Part shown: positions 1 through 43,797 of the stretch, piece by piece
How positions within the stretch are numbered: the first letter of the stretch is position 1
Layout of the letters: the number at the start of each line of letters is the position of its first letter
Origin: Megaustenia siamemsis
Lineage: Eukaryota; Mollusca; Gastropoda; Stylommatophora; Ariophantidae
Assembly (NCBI GenBank): GCA_032433765.1
Contig: JAVIAB010000160.1
Coordinates: forward strand, 13,544,358 to 13,608,357
Direction: 5' to 3'
Length of the DNA: 64,000 bases
Translations under genes and position numbers: made by a program
The notes under the pieces: model-generated
What the model was told of the DNA's origin: nothing
Seen by the model: the letters and a program-made list of their open reading frames with translations, nothing else
The model's database searches: none

Positions 1-197
1 ATTCTACATTTCATTGTACTTCGACTCATCTGACTTCATGTTGTGTTTTGGTTATTCTGTCTTCTTGACTGATTATCTGGGCACTTTATGCACTCTCCAT
101 TACATTTGATCATTGATGATCTTCTGGTGCCTGTCTACTCAGCTGATGAATTTACTTTATAAATTATCTTATAGCCTCCAGGACTGTTGGAAACTAA

Positions 198-292
198 TTA
201 ACCCTAGATTATGATGTCTGTCTGTGACTAACATGTTTATGACACCATTGTAAAAATTACTACCACTTAAATGTAACATTTTTTATTTGGAA
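198..292 (+). mobile_element. piggyBac-like terminal fragment (TTAA-CCC end)
   Basis: TTAA followed by CCCTAGATTATGATGTC and then a segment (TGTAAAAATTACTACCACTT) that also occurs, in reverse complement, inside the right end of the element at 60,533-61,147. TTAA target sites and a CCC terminus are hallmarks of piggyBac-type transposons. No matching GGGTTAA end was found nearby, so this copy is truncated. Confidence 0.4.
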
Positions 293-469
293 ATTCAAAC
301 TGTCTTTGAACTTTTGCCACATAGCTGTGTGTTCGTACAACAATGTGATAATCATTTCCTGGTTTACAGTTGATTTTTAGCCTGAAATGCTATATGGCTA
401 CAGTGAACAGTGGACTAGACAGTCTTGTACATTCTAATTAATGTCTTTTTTTGGACAATATGACTACAA

Positions 470-645
470 AACATGTTCTACAGGATTGCCCCCAGTACAC
501 AGACCTGAGAAGAGCAATGTGGTCCACACCCACCTCCCTGGAAGAGAAACTATATGGAGCAATTGAATCGTTTAAACAGACAGCTGACTTCATGAGAGAG
601 TCTTACTGTAATTGAGTCTTGATCGCAGAGAGAGAGAGAGAGAAT
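470..645 (+). mobile_element. LINE family H, 3' end fragment
   Basis: Near-identical to 26,100-26,300. It encodes the C-terminal end of an RNase H-bearing LINE ORF2 (TKHVLQDxPxYTDLRRAMW, then SLEExLYGAIES), then the 3'UTR with tgattgagtcttgatcgcag and an (AG)n tail. 5'-truncated and non-coding; sits in the intron before MAST exon 1. Confidence 0.8.
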
Positions 646-911
646 CCCACTCAACCCCATTAATTATTCTGAATGACCCAAACATGTAGTTTTGTTCCCA
701 ATATTCTCCTGACACCACTACATAAATATATAAGAATTCATCATTATTATATTCTTAAAACCCCATGAAATCGGCAATAACTAGTTTCTTAAAGTATCTC
801 TTGGCAATGCAGGCAGTTTGAAAGTTATTAAAGTTGTTTATCTGATTTTAGCTAAATGGAAAGAAAACATAATATATAAACAGTGCAAAATTGAATACTT
901 TGTTATTTCAG
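646..911. other. Intron segment, no feature seen
   Basis: AT-rich intron sequence leading to the exon 1 acceptor. Nothing recognisable. Confidence 0.5.
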
Positions 912-33576
<32,665 letters not shown>

Positions 33577-34190
33577 CAGAATGAACCAAAATTTGGTTCA
33601 TCATTCCTGCATTGGCTAACTGTTCATGAAAATATGAAGTATATAAGGACAAACTATAAGGAAACATAAATAAATGTTAGCCACAGAAGTGGGGTTAGCT
33701 CTTGCTAAGCTACCCTTTACATGCTGGGAGCAGTATCTGTGATCAGTTATGCTGGCCCAGCATTTAATACCGTGACAGAATGTCTGAATGATCAGGCATT
33801 GTTACTCAATAAAGGAATGCCATGATCAGTTCAGACAGATGTTACTGTGTAACCTCATCATGAGTGCATGATACCAACCACTCCCAGTTAACATATCTGA
33901 CATAATCACTAAAACAATTTGTTTATGTTGTCTTCTAATGGCTCTTTCACCACAATTTAAATAACACAGGCAGGTGGCCTTTTGTTGAATGTGGCATTTA
34001 CTCTATTTTCTGTGATAATTCAAGATGGTTTTACATTTAGTTACCTTTATCTGAAATAAGTTTTATTTCTGGCTTGTTTTATTATTTCAGCAGAAGTCTA
34101 TTATTATGGTAATGACACTATTATATTACATTATCTGTGAGGATATAGATATTATAAGCAGGTAACATTCTATCTACAGAAGGTATCTCA
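33577..34190 (+). other. Probable MAST 3'UTR and flank
   Basis: No coding sequence seen. An aataaatg motif at about 33670 could serve as a poly(A) signal and several more AT-rich stretches follow. The assignment as 3'UTR is by position only. Confidence 0.4.
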
Positions 34191-34194
34191 TTCT

Positions 34195-34570
34195 TTGATA
34201 GAGTTTGACATTCATTTAAAATGTGTGGATCTCTGCTCCATAATTCTCTATTAAAGTGGGTCTCTGGAAGAGTTTGGTATCCAATTAATACTTGAAATGT
34301 GTGGATCTCTATAAAAGTGGGTCTCTTTGAGAGAGTGACATTTCATTTAAAATGTGTAATATCTGAATCTCTAATTCATCATTCTCTATAAAAGTGAGTC
34401 TCTGAAAGATTTTGATATTTTCACATAACACTTGAAATGTGTGGATCTCTAACTCATTATTCTATTTAGAAGTGGATCTCTTTGAGAGAGTTTGGCAGTC
34501 ATTTAATATTTTTAATGTGTGGATTTTTTGGTTCATAATTCTCTTGAAAAGTGAGTTTTGTGAAGGTGGA
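34195..34570 (+). repeat. Degenerate tandem repeat (units about 85 bp)
   Basis: About five units with aaatgtgtggatctct, ataattctctataaaagtg and tctctttgagagagttt in order. Units vary in length by substitutions and gaps. Confidence 0.75.
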
Positions 34571-34789
34571 TGAGTCCAGTCAAAGTCTGTGACTATTGCA
34601 GTGGGGTTATTGATGCCAATAGTGGTATCCCGCAAGTGTTCATGAGTTGTTGTTGCATATATCAATGAGGGCATTGTTTACTTGTCATGGAACTTGGTGT
34701 ATTCAAGTCTGACTTATGTAGTGGTCCACTCTCAACCAATGTTACTGTGTCTCATCAGTGCTAATGTTATACTGTGAGAGCAGCAAGAA

Positions 34790-35395
34790 AGCTTTCTCAT
34801 TCATCAGGATCAAAGCAACTGTGTTTTAGGGACATCTTTAGTTTATCAGAATGTAAACAAATGTGTTTTAGGGACATCTTTAGTTTATCAGAATGTAAAC
34901 AAATGTGTTTTAGGGACATCTTTAGTTTATCAGAATGTAAACAAATGTGTTTTAGGGACATCTTTAGTTTATCAGGAACTAAGCAACTATGTTTTAGGGA
35001 CATCTTTAGTATATCAGGAACTATACAAATGTGTTTTAGGGACATCTTTAGTTTATCAGGAACTAAGCAACTATGTTTTAGGAACATCTTTAGTTTATCA
35101 GGAACTATACAAATGTGTTTTAGGGACATCTTTAGTTTATCAGGAACTAAGCAACTATGTTATAGGGATAGCTTTAGTTTATCAGGAACTAAGCAACTAT
35201 GTTATAGGGATAGCTTTAGTTTATCAGGAACTAAGCAACTATGTTATAGGGACATCTTTAGTTTATCAGGAACTAAGCAACTATGTTATAGGGATAGCTT
35301 TAGTTTATCAGGAACTAAGCAATAATATTTTAGGGACATCTTTAGTTTATCAGGAACTATACAAATGTGTTTCAGGGACATCTTTAGCTATATGT
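34790..35395 (+). repeat. 42-bp tandem repeat, about 14 units
   Basis: Unit reads approximately caactatgttttagggacat then ctttagtttatcaggaacta ag. Being 14 codons long it leaves a 183-codon frame open on + (repeated FRDIFSLSGTKQLC) and a 110-codon frame on minus. Two unit types (gaatgtaaacaaatg and ggaactaagcaact) form blocks, showing stepwise amplification. Confidence 0.93.
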
Positions 35396-35597
35396 AACCT
35401 TTGACCCAACTATCTTGTGACCAGATAAAGGCACAAATATATATCGTGCAAGGTTGCTGCAAAGCTGGATGAAGTGAGGAAAAATAAATATAAAATTGTT
35501 TGTAGTAGCTTGATTAAAATTGAGAACAGCTCAAAACTATAAATGTTTCGGCCACAGGTCTTCATCAGTATAATAAGACAACAAACACATGAAAAAG

Positions 35598-35826
35598 ACC
35601 ACACAATTACATAGATAGATTTGTACTTGGCGTTAGTGAGAGTCTTGTGAAGAGACCACACAATTACATAGATAGATTTGTACTTGGCTTCAGTGAGAGT
35701 CTTGTGAAGAGACCACACAATTACATAGATAGATTTGTACTTGGCTTCAGTGAGAGTCTTGTGAAGAGACCACACAATTACATAGATAGATTTGTACTTG
35801 GCTTCAGTGAGAGTCTTGTGAAGACA
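35598..35826 (+). repeat. 57-bp tandem repeat, four units
   Basis: Unit agaccacacaattacataga then tagatttgtacttggcttca and gtgagagtcttgtgaag. Nearly identical units; the first differs at gttag. Also open on both strands because 57 is a multiple of three. Confidence 0.92.
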
Positions 35827-36379
35827 ACACCAGATGTTCAAAAGGGAAGTGTGAACCCTTAACCAGTGGCCAGATAATAAATAGACCACAAGTAACCAGT
35901 GACTGCGCAACAGGGCAGGAAGAATAGTGGTTTTCAAGTAGGAATAGTGGAATACAGTAAAGATGTAAATAAAGTAGAAAGGAGAGGAAAAGAGAACCCA
36001 TAATAAAGGTTTGGAAGGCAAGGGTACCCAGCGAGTGGGAAATATATAGAGAGAAAAGATGTGATACAATAGAATGAAAGGAATTGATCTTTGTTTAATG
36101 GAGGGAGCCAAGATAGGCTTTAAGTTGGTTCTCCAGGTCAAATTGACTGAGGTCATCAGAGGTGCAGGAAATGATAACCAGTGACTATCATCAGGGCCCT
36201 GGTTTGTGACAAAATAGGTTTTAAGGCCAGACAAGTAAAGAGAAACAGAAATCCAGGAAGGAGGTAGAGATTATGCCAAACTACTATAGCACCTCTGTTA
36301 TCCACTGCTGTGATAAGAATGTCATCCAATGGACAGAGACTTGTAAGTGCCTGAGATTCAAATTGGTGGGCTGTTGTCA
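35827..36379 (-). mobile_element. Possible reverse-transcriptase element remnant (left part)
   Basis: A minus-strand frame contains LDDILITAVDNRGAIVVW, reminiscent of the xIIIxxADKGGAVVVW block found in Penelope-type and some DIRS-type reverse transcriptases. The preceding and following residues are not recognisable. It continues at 36,485-36,644 after a LINE-D insertion. Tentative. Confidence 0.3.
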
Positions 36380-36484
36380 TCATCATCGAGTGCCTTCTCC
36401 GCAACGAAGGTTGGCTACCATGGATCGCCATTCTACTCTGTCTCTTGCTTTGATGGTGCAGGCTGTCATAGGTTGACTTGTCCT
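36380..36484 (-). mobile_element. LINE family D, 105-bp 3' fragment with target duplication
   Basis: Short family D tail (catcatcatcgagtgccttc, ggttggctaccatggatcgc on +) flanked by ggctgttgtca at 36369-36379 and 36485-36495. Extreme 5' truncation with an intact duplication. Confidence 0.8.
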
Positions 36485-36495
36485 GGCTGTTGTCA

Positions 36496-37483
36496 ACATG
36501 AGCACAAATGTCAAATCTGCTGAGAGGTAGTGGAAATATATTTATCCAGTGCAACGAAGTCTCAGAGCAAGGGGTGTAATCAGACCTAGATGCAGAGAAG
36601 CAAGAGAATTCATCATTCTCTGAGGGGGAGGATAAAGATCCCACAATTTTCCCTTATAGAGGTTAATGAAAAAGTAATAGAAGAGTTTGTTAAAGAAATC
36701 TGCAAATTAAAAGATATGACAACGGGTTCTGAGAAGGCAGAACCAATCAGTAGTTCCTTTTTTTTTAATTTTTTTTTATTTTTGGACCTCATGGTGATCT
36801 CTTCACAAGTCTCTGACTGAAGATAAAATCTACTAATTGTGTGTTTGTCTTGCATGTACTTGATGCTTTGTTATACTGACAAAAGTCTGTGACTAAAATG
36901 TTCATTATTTTGCCATTTCTTTTGACATGGCAATCTCTACCTTCTATTTATCAGTCTTTACCAAGTTGTTCTTGGTATTAGGAGTGTACAGTTGTTGAGG
37001 TGTGTAAGGAAACAGTCTGCTCCATGTCATTGCCAAGGGAAATATGGGGCAGAGTGAATGAAAGGAAGGAAATACTGCAAGTCCTCCCCAGTTTAGTACC
37101 ACCATTCATTTCATTGTTCACACTTGACACCGGCAGAAATGTTCTCAGGGCTTAAACTAAAACATGAAATGTAAATATGATTTATCCATACCTCTCTCTC
37201 TCTCTCTCTCAAAGTTGGACAGAAATATGTTTTTTTTTTATAATTTGTGAATGTTTTGTTTGTTGTTGAAGGTGGATTTTTGTCCCCCAGGATGTGATAG
37301 CAGTGCTCACTTATGATGTAGTCCCATGCTTCTACACTTTAACTGAATGAATTACAGCTAGTTTTATGTAAATAAGTGAATTATTTTTCTTTATAATTTT
37401 TTTCCTCTTATTGTCTCAAACTAAAGATATTTTAATTGTTATGTTTTAATTTGTGAGAATCTCTTTAGCTGTTACTTTTAAAG
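36496..37483. other. No gene seen; T-rich and CT-repeat tracts
   Basis: T8-T9 runs at about 36,760-36,780 and a (CT)9 run at 37,193-37,210. Nothing else recognised. Confidence 0.4.
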
Positions 37484-37485
37484 TA

Positions 37486-38682
37486 CAATAGAATCTTCTT
37501 ATAACGAGAATCCTGATATAAAGTCAATTTTTAAAATCCCCTAATGTTTTTCTCCGTTACTCTCTATTTTTAAAATTCTTTTATAGCGCTATTGCCCAGA
37601 CTGAAAATTGCTTATAACACATTTTGTGAAATTTGCCTGCCAAAAAAAAAACTTGTACATACTTTTCTCAAGTCATTAAATTTGCTATCACGATGGCTTC
37701 CAGTTCTGACAAGAAATGCATATCACTTGAAACGAAAATGATGATAGAAAAGTGGACAAAAAGCTAAAAACAAAGGCAGAAATGTGCAGGAAACATGATA
37801 TTCCCTCAAATAAACTACATACAATCCTGAAGAACAGAAACAACATTATGTCAGCATTTACAAGCGGCAGTTTTGGGGTTTTGGGCAGAATAGAAAGAAA
37901 ATTAGGAGGCTGATTACGCAGTGTTTTATTGCACTTTGTATACATGGTTCCAGCATGAAAGGAGCAAGAACTTGGGTTGAAATTGGTATGATCTAGACTC
38001 TCAGCCAGCATCTTTCCCTTTTCAATAAGGATGGGGTATTCTTGTTCCAGTCATGCTGAGCTGATTCAAAGTGCAACATGAAATTGAATAAAAGTAATCT
38101 GTGGTGAGGGCAGGTCAGTTTCTAAATGAAACAACTGATAAGTGCAAGCATAGTGAACTCAAGAAATTCTCAAGCAATTTAAACCAAAGAATATATACAA
38201 CATGAATGAGACAGGTCTCATTTATAAGTGTCTCCCAAACAGCACCCTCGCTGAAAAATAAGAAACATGCAGTGGTTACAAGATTCCAATAGACAGAATT
38301 TCTATTTTGATCACTGTCAATATAATATTGACAAGCTGCCGCTCGCTCACAAGAGGAAAATTTGAGAAGCCACATTGTTTTAAAAATATCAGAACATTGC
38401 CAACAGAGTGAGTACAAATTGAATAAAAAATCATGGATGACAGGGTCAATATTTGAATGAAGGGACTGCAAGTTGGAGAGGAAATTATTGTTGCAGGGAA
38501 GAAGTATCTCACTTATTGTGGACAATTGATCAGCTCATCCACATTTAACATGTTTGAGGACTTTTTCTTTGTTTACAAAGTACATTCCCCTATTATCAAA
38601 CATAAACAGGGTATAACAAAATCCGGTTATAACGATAATATTTCTATGGTCCCAAGGATCTCATTATAACTGGATTCTACTG
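37486..38682 (+). mobile_element. pogo/Tigger-type DNA transposon, decayed
   Basis: The left end reads CAATAGAATCTTCTTATAAC and the right end, inward, CAGTAGAATCCAGTTATAAT, each next to TA (37484-37485, 38683-38684). Interior frames give MASSSDKKCISLETKMMIEK, then KAEMCRKHDIPSNKLHTILK (CENP-B/psq-type HTH), WFQHERSKNLG (second HTH) and NMNETGLIYKCLPNSTLAEK, which corresponds to the catalytic block NxDETGLFYxxLPxxT. The expected Asp is Asn here, and stops and frameshifts are frequent, so it is dead. At 1.2 kb it also lacks the rest of the DDE domain. Confidence 0.85.
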
Positions 38683-38684
38683 TA

Positions 38685-39235
38685 CCTTTTATGAAAATAT
38701 TACCTTTCATTCCGTTGAAGGAGTATTATAACTAAAATAATGTTAATATTTGCCTATGTTGTCATCATGTAGTGTACACATTGAGATTTTATTATTATAT
38801 TTTGCAGGTTAATAATTGATGTTGTTAGCACTTTCTGTCTCTAGTTGGCAGAAATTCAGTGCTGTACTAAACAAGGAAATACAAATAATAGTGCTACTTC
38901 ATACAGTGGACAGATCCCACACATTCTGAAGCCTTTTTCAGCACAATGAATAAAATAATAACAATATTTGTATGGCCTGGCTAATAATGCAGACACCACA
39001 CAATGTAGCGAAGTGTACCAATGGTACATTATATCAGAATTACACAGGTAAGACTGTGAGTGATTGAGAACCTATGAAATGAAGGATATGGGGAACACAG
39101 TTCAAATTTACAGCAACTTGTTGGATATGTTTATCTATTACTTTGTTCCACTGGTCAAGAAAAGAAATAATTATAAAGAAAATGAAGTGCACCTTAATGT
39201 GTGGGGGTTACAGAGAAGAGAAGCAGAGCATGGAG
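38685..39235. other. No feature seen
   Basis: AT-rich sequence between the Tigger element and SINE-2. Nothing recognised. Confidence 0.4.
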
Positions 39236-39248
39236 AAAGTAGAACCTA

Positions 39249-39499
39249 AAAACGTTCGTTCGTCAGCTTTGACCTCTGACGAAGTCCCACCCACTCAATT
39301 TTGTGGGACTGAATTTTGCGTGTAAAGTCTGTTTTATCCTATTACAGGATGCCCCTCTCCATGCAGGCAGATTTACTCCGACTTCAGAGGTACTAATTTT
39401 TAGGGAATTAGTAAAACCCAGGTGTCCTCGCCAGGGTACGAACCCCGGCTGTTGCCGTGGTAAGCCAACCGCCTATCGATTGCGCTAACCGGACACCCT
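39249..39499 (-). mobile_element. SINE-2 (tRNA-derived) with 13-bp target duplication
   Basis: The minus strand begins gggtgtccggttagcgcaat, with box A ttagcgcaatcgataggcgg and box B gggttcgtaccctgg, a different tRNA head from SINE-1. Body includes atcctgtaataggataaaac and ends cgaacgaacgttttt. Flanked by aaagtagaaccta at 39236-39248 and 39500-39512. Confidence 0.9.
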
Positions 39500-39539
39500 A
39501 AAGTAGAACCTAGATATCAATGGGTTAGATGAGAGGTGA

Positions 39540-39872
39540 GTATTTCTTGAAGAAGGAATAAATTCCCGAATCGGAAAGGCAGCTTCCACATTTGGTAAAC
39601 TTAAAGTTAGAGCTTGGGCCAACACCAATTTAACACTCTTGACTATGATTCAAATTTACCAAAGTTGTGTGCTTAGTACACTTCTATACGGATCAGAAAC
39701 TTGGACTACAGGAGAAAAGGTTAAACAGCTTTCATGTATGTTGACAAAAGGCACAAGAGAAAAGAGACCTTGTTCATTCTGTGGATGGATTTTTCTGTCC
39801 AAGATAGGCAAATTCAGCCACGAGAGAAGCTGTTCAGTAAAGCAGCAGCCAGTATGAGATACTAATACTTTA
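39540..39872 (+). mobile_element. LINE family G, fragment with C-terminal zinc-finger-like tail
   Basis: Reads NSRIGKAASTFGKLKVRAWA, TLLTMIQIYQSCVLSTLLYG and SETWTT, then after a deletion FCGWIFLSKIGKFSHERSC. The SRIGKAxxTFGxL...SxLLYGSExW block and CxFCGxxFxSxIGxxSHxRxC tail are common in one group of animal LINE ORF2s. Both ends truncated. Confidence 0.75.
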
Positions 39873-40036
39873 CCAAACTACTGACTTATGATTGCTTAAT
39901 GTCAAGACGCCAAAAGCCATATATATAAGAAGAGTGGTGTACATTTAACCTGTTAGAGAAAATACTTCTTTGGTCTATTCCTAGGGGTGAGCTAATTAAG
40001 GTCGTCATAAGAACTAAAATGAATATAGTGACTGAT
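39873..40036. other. No feature seen
   Basis: Nothing recognised before the tandem array. Confidence 0.4.
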
Positions 40037-40232
40037 GTCATGGGCACCCTAGATATTAGTGGTATGATCATATCATCCAGTGACTGTCATGGACACCCAA
40101 GATACTAGTGGTATGATCATATCATCCAGTGACTGTCATGGACACCCAAGATACTAGTGGTATGATCATATCATCCAGTGACTGTCATGGACACCCAAGA
40201 TACTAGTGGTATGATCATATCATCCAGTGATA
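40037..40232 (+). repeat. 49-bp tandem repeat, about four units
   Basis: Unit catggacacccaagatacta then gtggtatgatcatatcatcc and agtgactgt. Units 2-4 are identical by eye; the first has ccctagatatt. Contains the perfect palindrome tatgatcata. Confidence 0.93.
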
Positions 40233-42694
40233 TTGCACATAAATAGTGGCTGTGTACATGAGCAAGCCTCAGACATCCTTTACCCTTATGATGTGGAGTC
40301 CAGGGTGTGTGCTTCATTCCTTACCTCTTTGTATAAGTTTTGGAACATTATGTTAAAATTACACAGGCAAGACAACGGCTAGTGACGGAATATAAGTGAA
40401 AGAAGTTACTGGGCATACTGAATGTACAATGAATCAATGTCCTCGGAGTATGTAGATAAATACTTGTTATATACCAGACTAGGCTTATCATGAGCTGTTT
40501 CACTAACAAACTAAACACCAACTGTTGTCACTGCTGGATCATGCATTATACCCATTTAGCTAGGCTGGTCAGTGTCACCAGGACTATATTCATGGAGTCT
40601 TGTCCAAGTATTTTTCCTATATAACTGTACAAGATAACATAGCAGTTCAGTTACCGATAAGATTGTTGTGTGATGTGTTTTTTTGTTAGTAATGTATGCA
40701 TTCAGCTACTTGGACATTCATTACCTGACCAACCATTAGAGAAACATTCCTCATGCTTATCTTTATGTTACACAAGTCAAGCATTACGTTGTATGGTTTA
40801 TATGTATTCTAATATCTTGCTTGTATGTAGCACTTTCTATATGCTTTAGCCATTGCAAATTTATTGTGAATTTATTTTTTTTGGGGGGAGTCTTTGCAAG
40901 ACAAGTTATCTTTACAGGTAAAATGTTACCTTTGACAGGTAACGGACAACTGTGCTCTCTAGAAACAACCACCTTCACACCCCACCAAAACTGAGATTAT
41001 TTTTATTGACTGTACAAAATGAATGTTCTGTTGTTCAACAAATACTGGATGAATGTTTATAATGGAGTTTTTGCCTCCTGCTTGCTGTTCGTTCATTCTT
41101 CAAATACTGCACCACATAAGTGGTGCCATTGTTGCGTGATCACATCAGCGAACCCTTCTCTTGCAACTTGTACATGGATACAAAATGATTACAATATTTG
41201 TGAATGTCGAGGTGTGAAAATTGCAGTGTTCAGAATGGAATGAAATGATAGAAAATGTGTCTATTGTGTGCCATCTTTGTGTGGATGGCTCTTGCTAGAA
41301 TGGTGACCATCGGGCTAAAGTGTTTGCAGATTGAGACTTCTTTAGAATTAAAAATAACTAGATTACTGTTGAAGAATGAGTACATTTCAGTATATATTTG
41401 AGTAAATGTTCAGAAATTGTTTAATTAAATTGCATACTAAAAAAATGCTTATACTGACATAATATAGCTCATGTTGTATTCGTATTTTATTTACATATTG
41501 AACTTGCATGTGACTCTAAAGTGCCAGATACTTTAATTCTACTTAGTTGAATCAAATGCATCATCACATTTGTTGTTCTGCTGAATGATTAAGATGCCAA
41601 AACATGTCACAGTTCCATTCAAGTTATACCAGACATTTTATTCAACATGTAAATATATAAACAGACATGTTATGACAAAATTCAGACACTTGCTTTACCA
41701 CAGTGAACATATAAGGGCCCCACTGCTTGGGCAGTTTCCAACTATCTACACTTTATTTTCAAACAGTGTTGGATCATTGTCACTGTGTTATTGTCCTTAA
41801 CTCCGTCATGGAAATTCTACTGTTTATAAACTGTAGTTTGCTGTTTCTGTGTAATTAACATTTTTAAAATAATTTCATAAAACAGATCAGTTATAAGGCT
41901 GTTAATGAACCGTATAAGTGTGTCTCTTTGTGAGTAGCAAGCATTGCATAGCCCTATTAGCCTAGACAATACTTCAGTTTCTAACTTCCATCTTCAGCAC
42001 CATTCAAATGTCAAAATAATGACTTTCTATATGCTGATGTTATTTAACATGGAACCTGGAGTTTTAGGTTTTAAATGTGTCATGGTCGTGTGTAACCATT
42101 GCTGAGTAGCATATAAATTAATTGGGGGGGGGGGGATAATTTTTTAAAAATATATTCATATGTGCACCTGCTTTGAACTCATTCTTTACAATAACCCAAT
42201 AATACAGGGTTTCTCCACAGTCATCTATAGTTTTACTAAGGCCTGCAGACTTAAATGGAAATCCCAGAATCACCCAAAGCTAGTGATGTTTTCAGTTATG
42301 CTGGCTAGATGGCTGACATCATTTTCCCACAACCATCCCAATTAGCAATACTGAAAACAAACTTTGACTGATTCCTGTCAGCCAGCTAGCCCTGTTATAC
42401 AATAGATGGGTATCAGACAATAAAACGTACTGACCTTTCCTCAACTTTTAAATTCAACAGCACAATATCATGGAGTCTTAAAAAAAAAATGTCATACACC
42501 ATGGTATTATTTGACATCCTTTTACCTTTAGTTTCATTATAAGATACCCATCTAGTAGCTTACTGAATTACACAGATAAATAAATAATAATCTCTTGTCG
42601 TGAATACAGTTCATCTTGTAACTATCAGGATTTTGGAATAAATTGTACATAAGTTGTTGTTGATGGATTGCCACGAGCTTGTTGCCCTTTGACT
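40233..42694. other. No gene seen; G12 run and a small inverted repeat
   Basis: About 2.4 kb of AT-rich sequence. A run of 12 G lies at 42,124-42,135. At about 42,300-42,400 there are two short inverted repeat pairs (ggctagatggctgac with gtcagccagctagcc, gttttcagt with actgaaaac), possibly the remains of a foldback element. Otherwise nothing recognised. Confidence 0.4.
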
Positions 42695-43015
42695 CATAAG
42701 ATGTGGCAGGTCGTAATGGCTTTCTTGACATTCCCGGCTCTTACTGGAGAGGTTGGAGTTTGCCTGTCCCAGGCTATGCTGGTCCAGCCCAGAGGTACTG
42801 CAATACTGGGTCCTCTATATCAGTAACAGCCACCACTACAGGGAACATGGTGATAATAGCTTCCGTTAGCCAGCCTGTTTTGACGCAGACTGTCACCAGG
42901 GGAGACCACGAGGAGGTAGAACTGCTGGGTCTTGGTCAGCTGATGGTGCGCCGACCCTGCTATTGCGACCGCAGGTCCTTCTGCTCCTCCATTGTACATA
43001 AGAAAATATGACAAT
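42695..43015. repeat. Dispersed repeat N, copy 1
   Basis: About 300 bases that realign with 43,798-44,375 in the same orientation: ggtcgtaatggctttcttga, aggctatgctggtccagccc, gttagccagcctgttttgac and gagaccacgaggaggtagaa. GC-richer than its surroundings. Family not recognised. Confidence 0.7.
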
Positions 43016-43235
43016 TTGGACAATGAAAAGGGATGATGTGTGACCAAAAAATGGTGTAATAGTTTAATCATCTCTAATGTCTAACATGAAGTAAAGGAGA
43101 AAGACAAAAGGATATCTTTTGGTCTGCAGTTCTATTGCTGTCATCTCATATTTTGATGATCGTGATACTTCATTAAATGAATTAACTTCAGTTGGTCAGA
43201 TGCTTTGAACCACCAGACAGTTTCCTTAGAGAGCC
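43016..43235. other. No feature seen
   Basis: Spacer between repeat N copy 1 and the open frame that follows. Confidence 0.4.
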
Positions 43236-43739
43236 TTAATGCTCAGAAACAGTAATAAGGGAAAAGATAGATCTAGAAGACAATGGATTAATGAAATAGT
43301 CATCACTTTGAACACCACACAGGAGACACACTACAGAGTGTTGACCTGAACACTCCATTTTTCCTTGGCACTTAAAGATAACAGGTTGAGGAAAGTAAAG
43401 TTGATAGTTTGAAGTATTAATCTCAAGCATACACTTACGGTTAAGTTTAGACAAGTGAAGCCGAACATCACCTGATAGAATGGGAAATTGTAGATTACAA
43501 GACCTTGAATAGTCAGCAGCCAGAGTTTTAGTTAGGGGAAATGGTCTTGGAAAGGGTGCCCGAAACTTGACAGGATTGACCAGGTGGAGAGGATGTTTCA
43601 AAGTCATGAGAACAGCCAAGAATATTAGATATTTGTGATTAAATGGGTTTATTTTATTAAGAAAGTGGATACTGTAGTTAGACTTCATAGAGGGTTGACC
43701 TCTAATATTACATGCACTTTTAGTCAGAAAGTAGAACAC
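43236..43739 (-). CDS. Unrecognised 167-codon minus-strand open frame
   Basis: Begins MFYFLTKSACNIRGQPSMKS, with a middle KTLAADYSRSCNLQFPILSG and end CGVQSDDYFINPLSSRSIFS. No domain, signal or splice context recognised. Length is notable for AT-rich DNA, and it lies between the two copies of repeat N. Could be a fragment of a mobile element or chance. Confidence 0.2.
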   Translation of the reverse strand: MFYFLTKSACNIRGQPSMKSNYSIHFLNKINPFNHKYLIFLAVLMTLKHPLHLVNPVKFRAPFPRPFPLTKTLAADYSRSCNLQFPILSGDVRLHLSKLNRKCMLEINTSNYQLYFPQPVIFKCQGKMECSGQHSVVCLLCGVQSDDYFINPLSSRSIFSLITVSEH

Positions 43740-43797
43740 TAAAGTGCAGTTGTTGATGTAATGTCATGAGTTAATGCAGGTAGTGTACCCTTTTACT

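Noticed and set aside
34790..35395. CRISPR array
   Set aside because: Units are contiguous tandem repeats without unique spacers, in a eukaryotic genome.
35410..36234. 274-codon minus-strand gene
   Set aside because: The frame runs through the 57-bp tandem repeat and low-complexity hydrophobic codons; it is open largely because 57 is a multiple of three.
38115..38525. 136-codon minus-strand gene
   Set aside because: Antisense to the decayed Tigger transposase, with no protein-like character.
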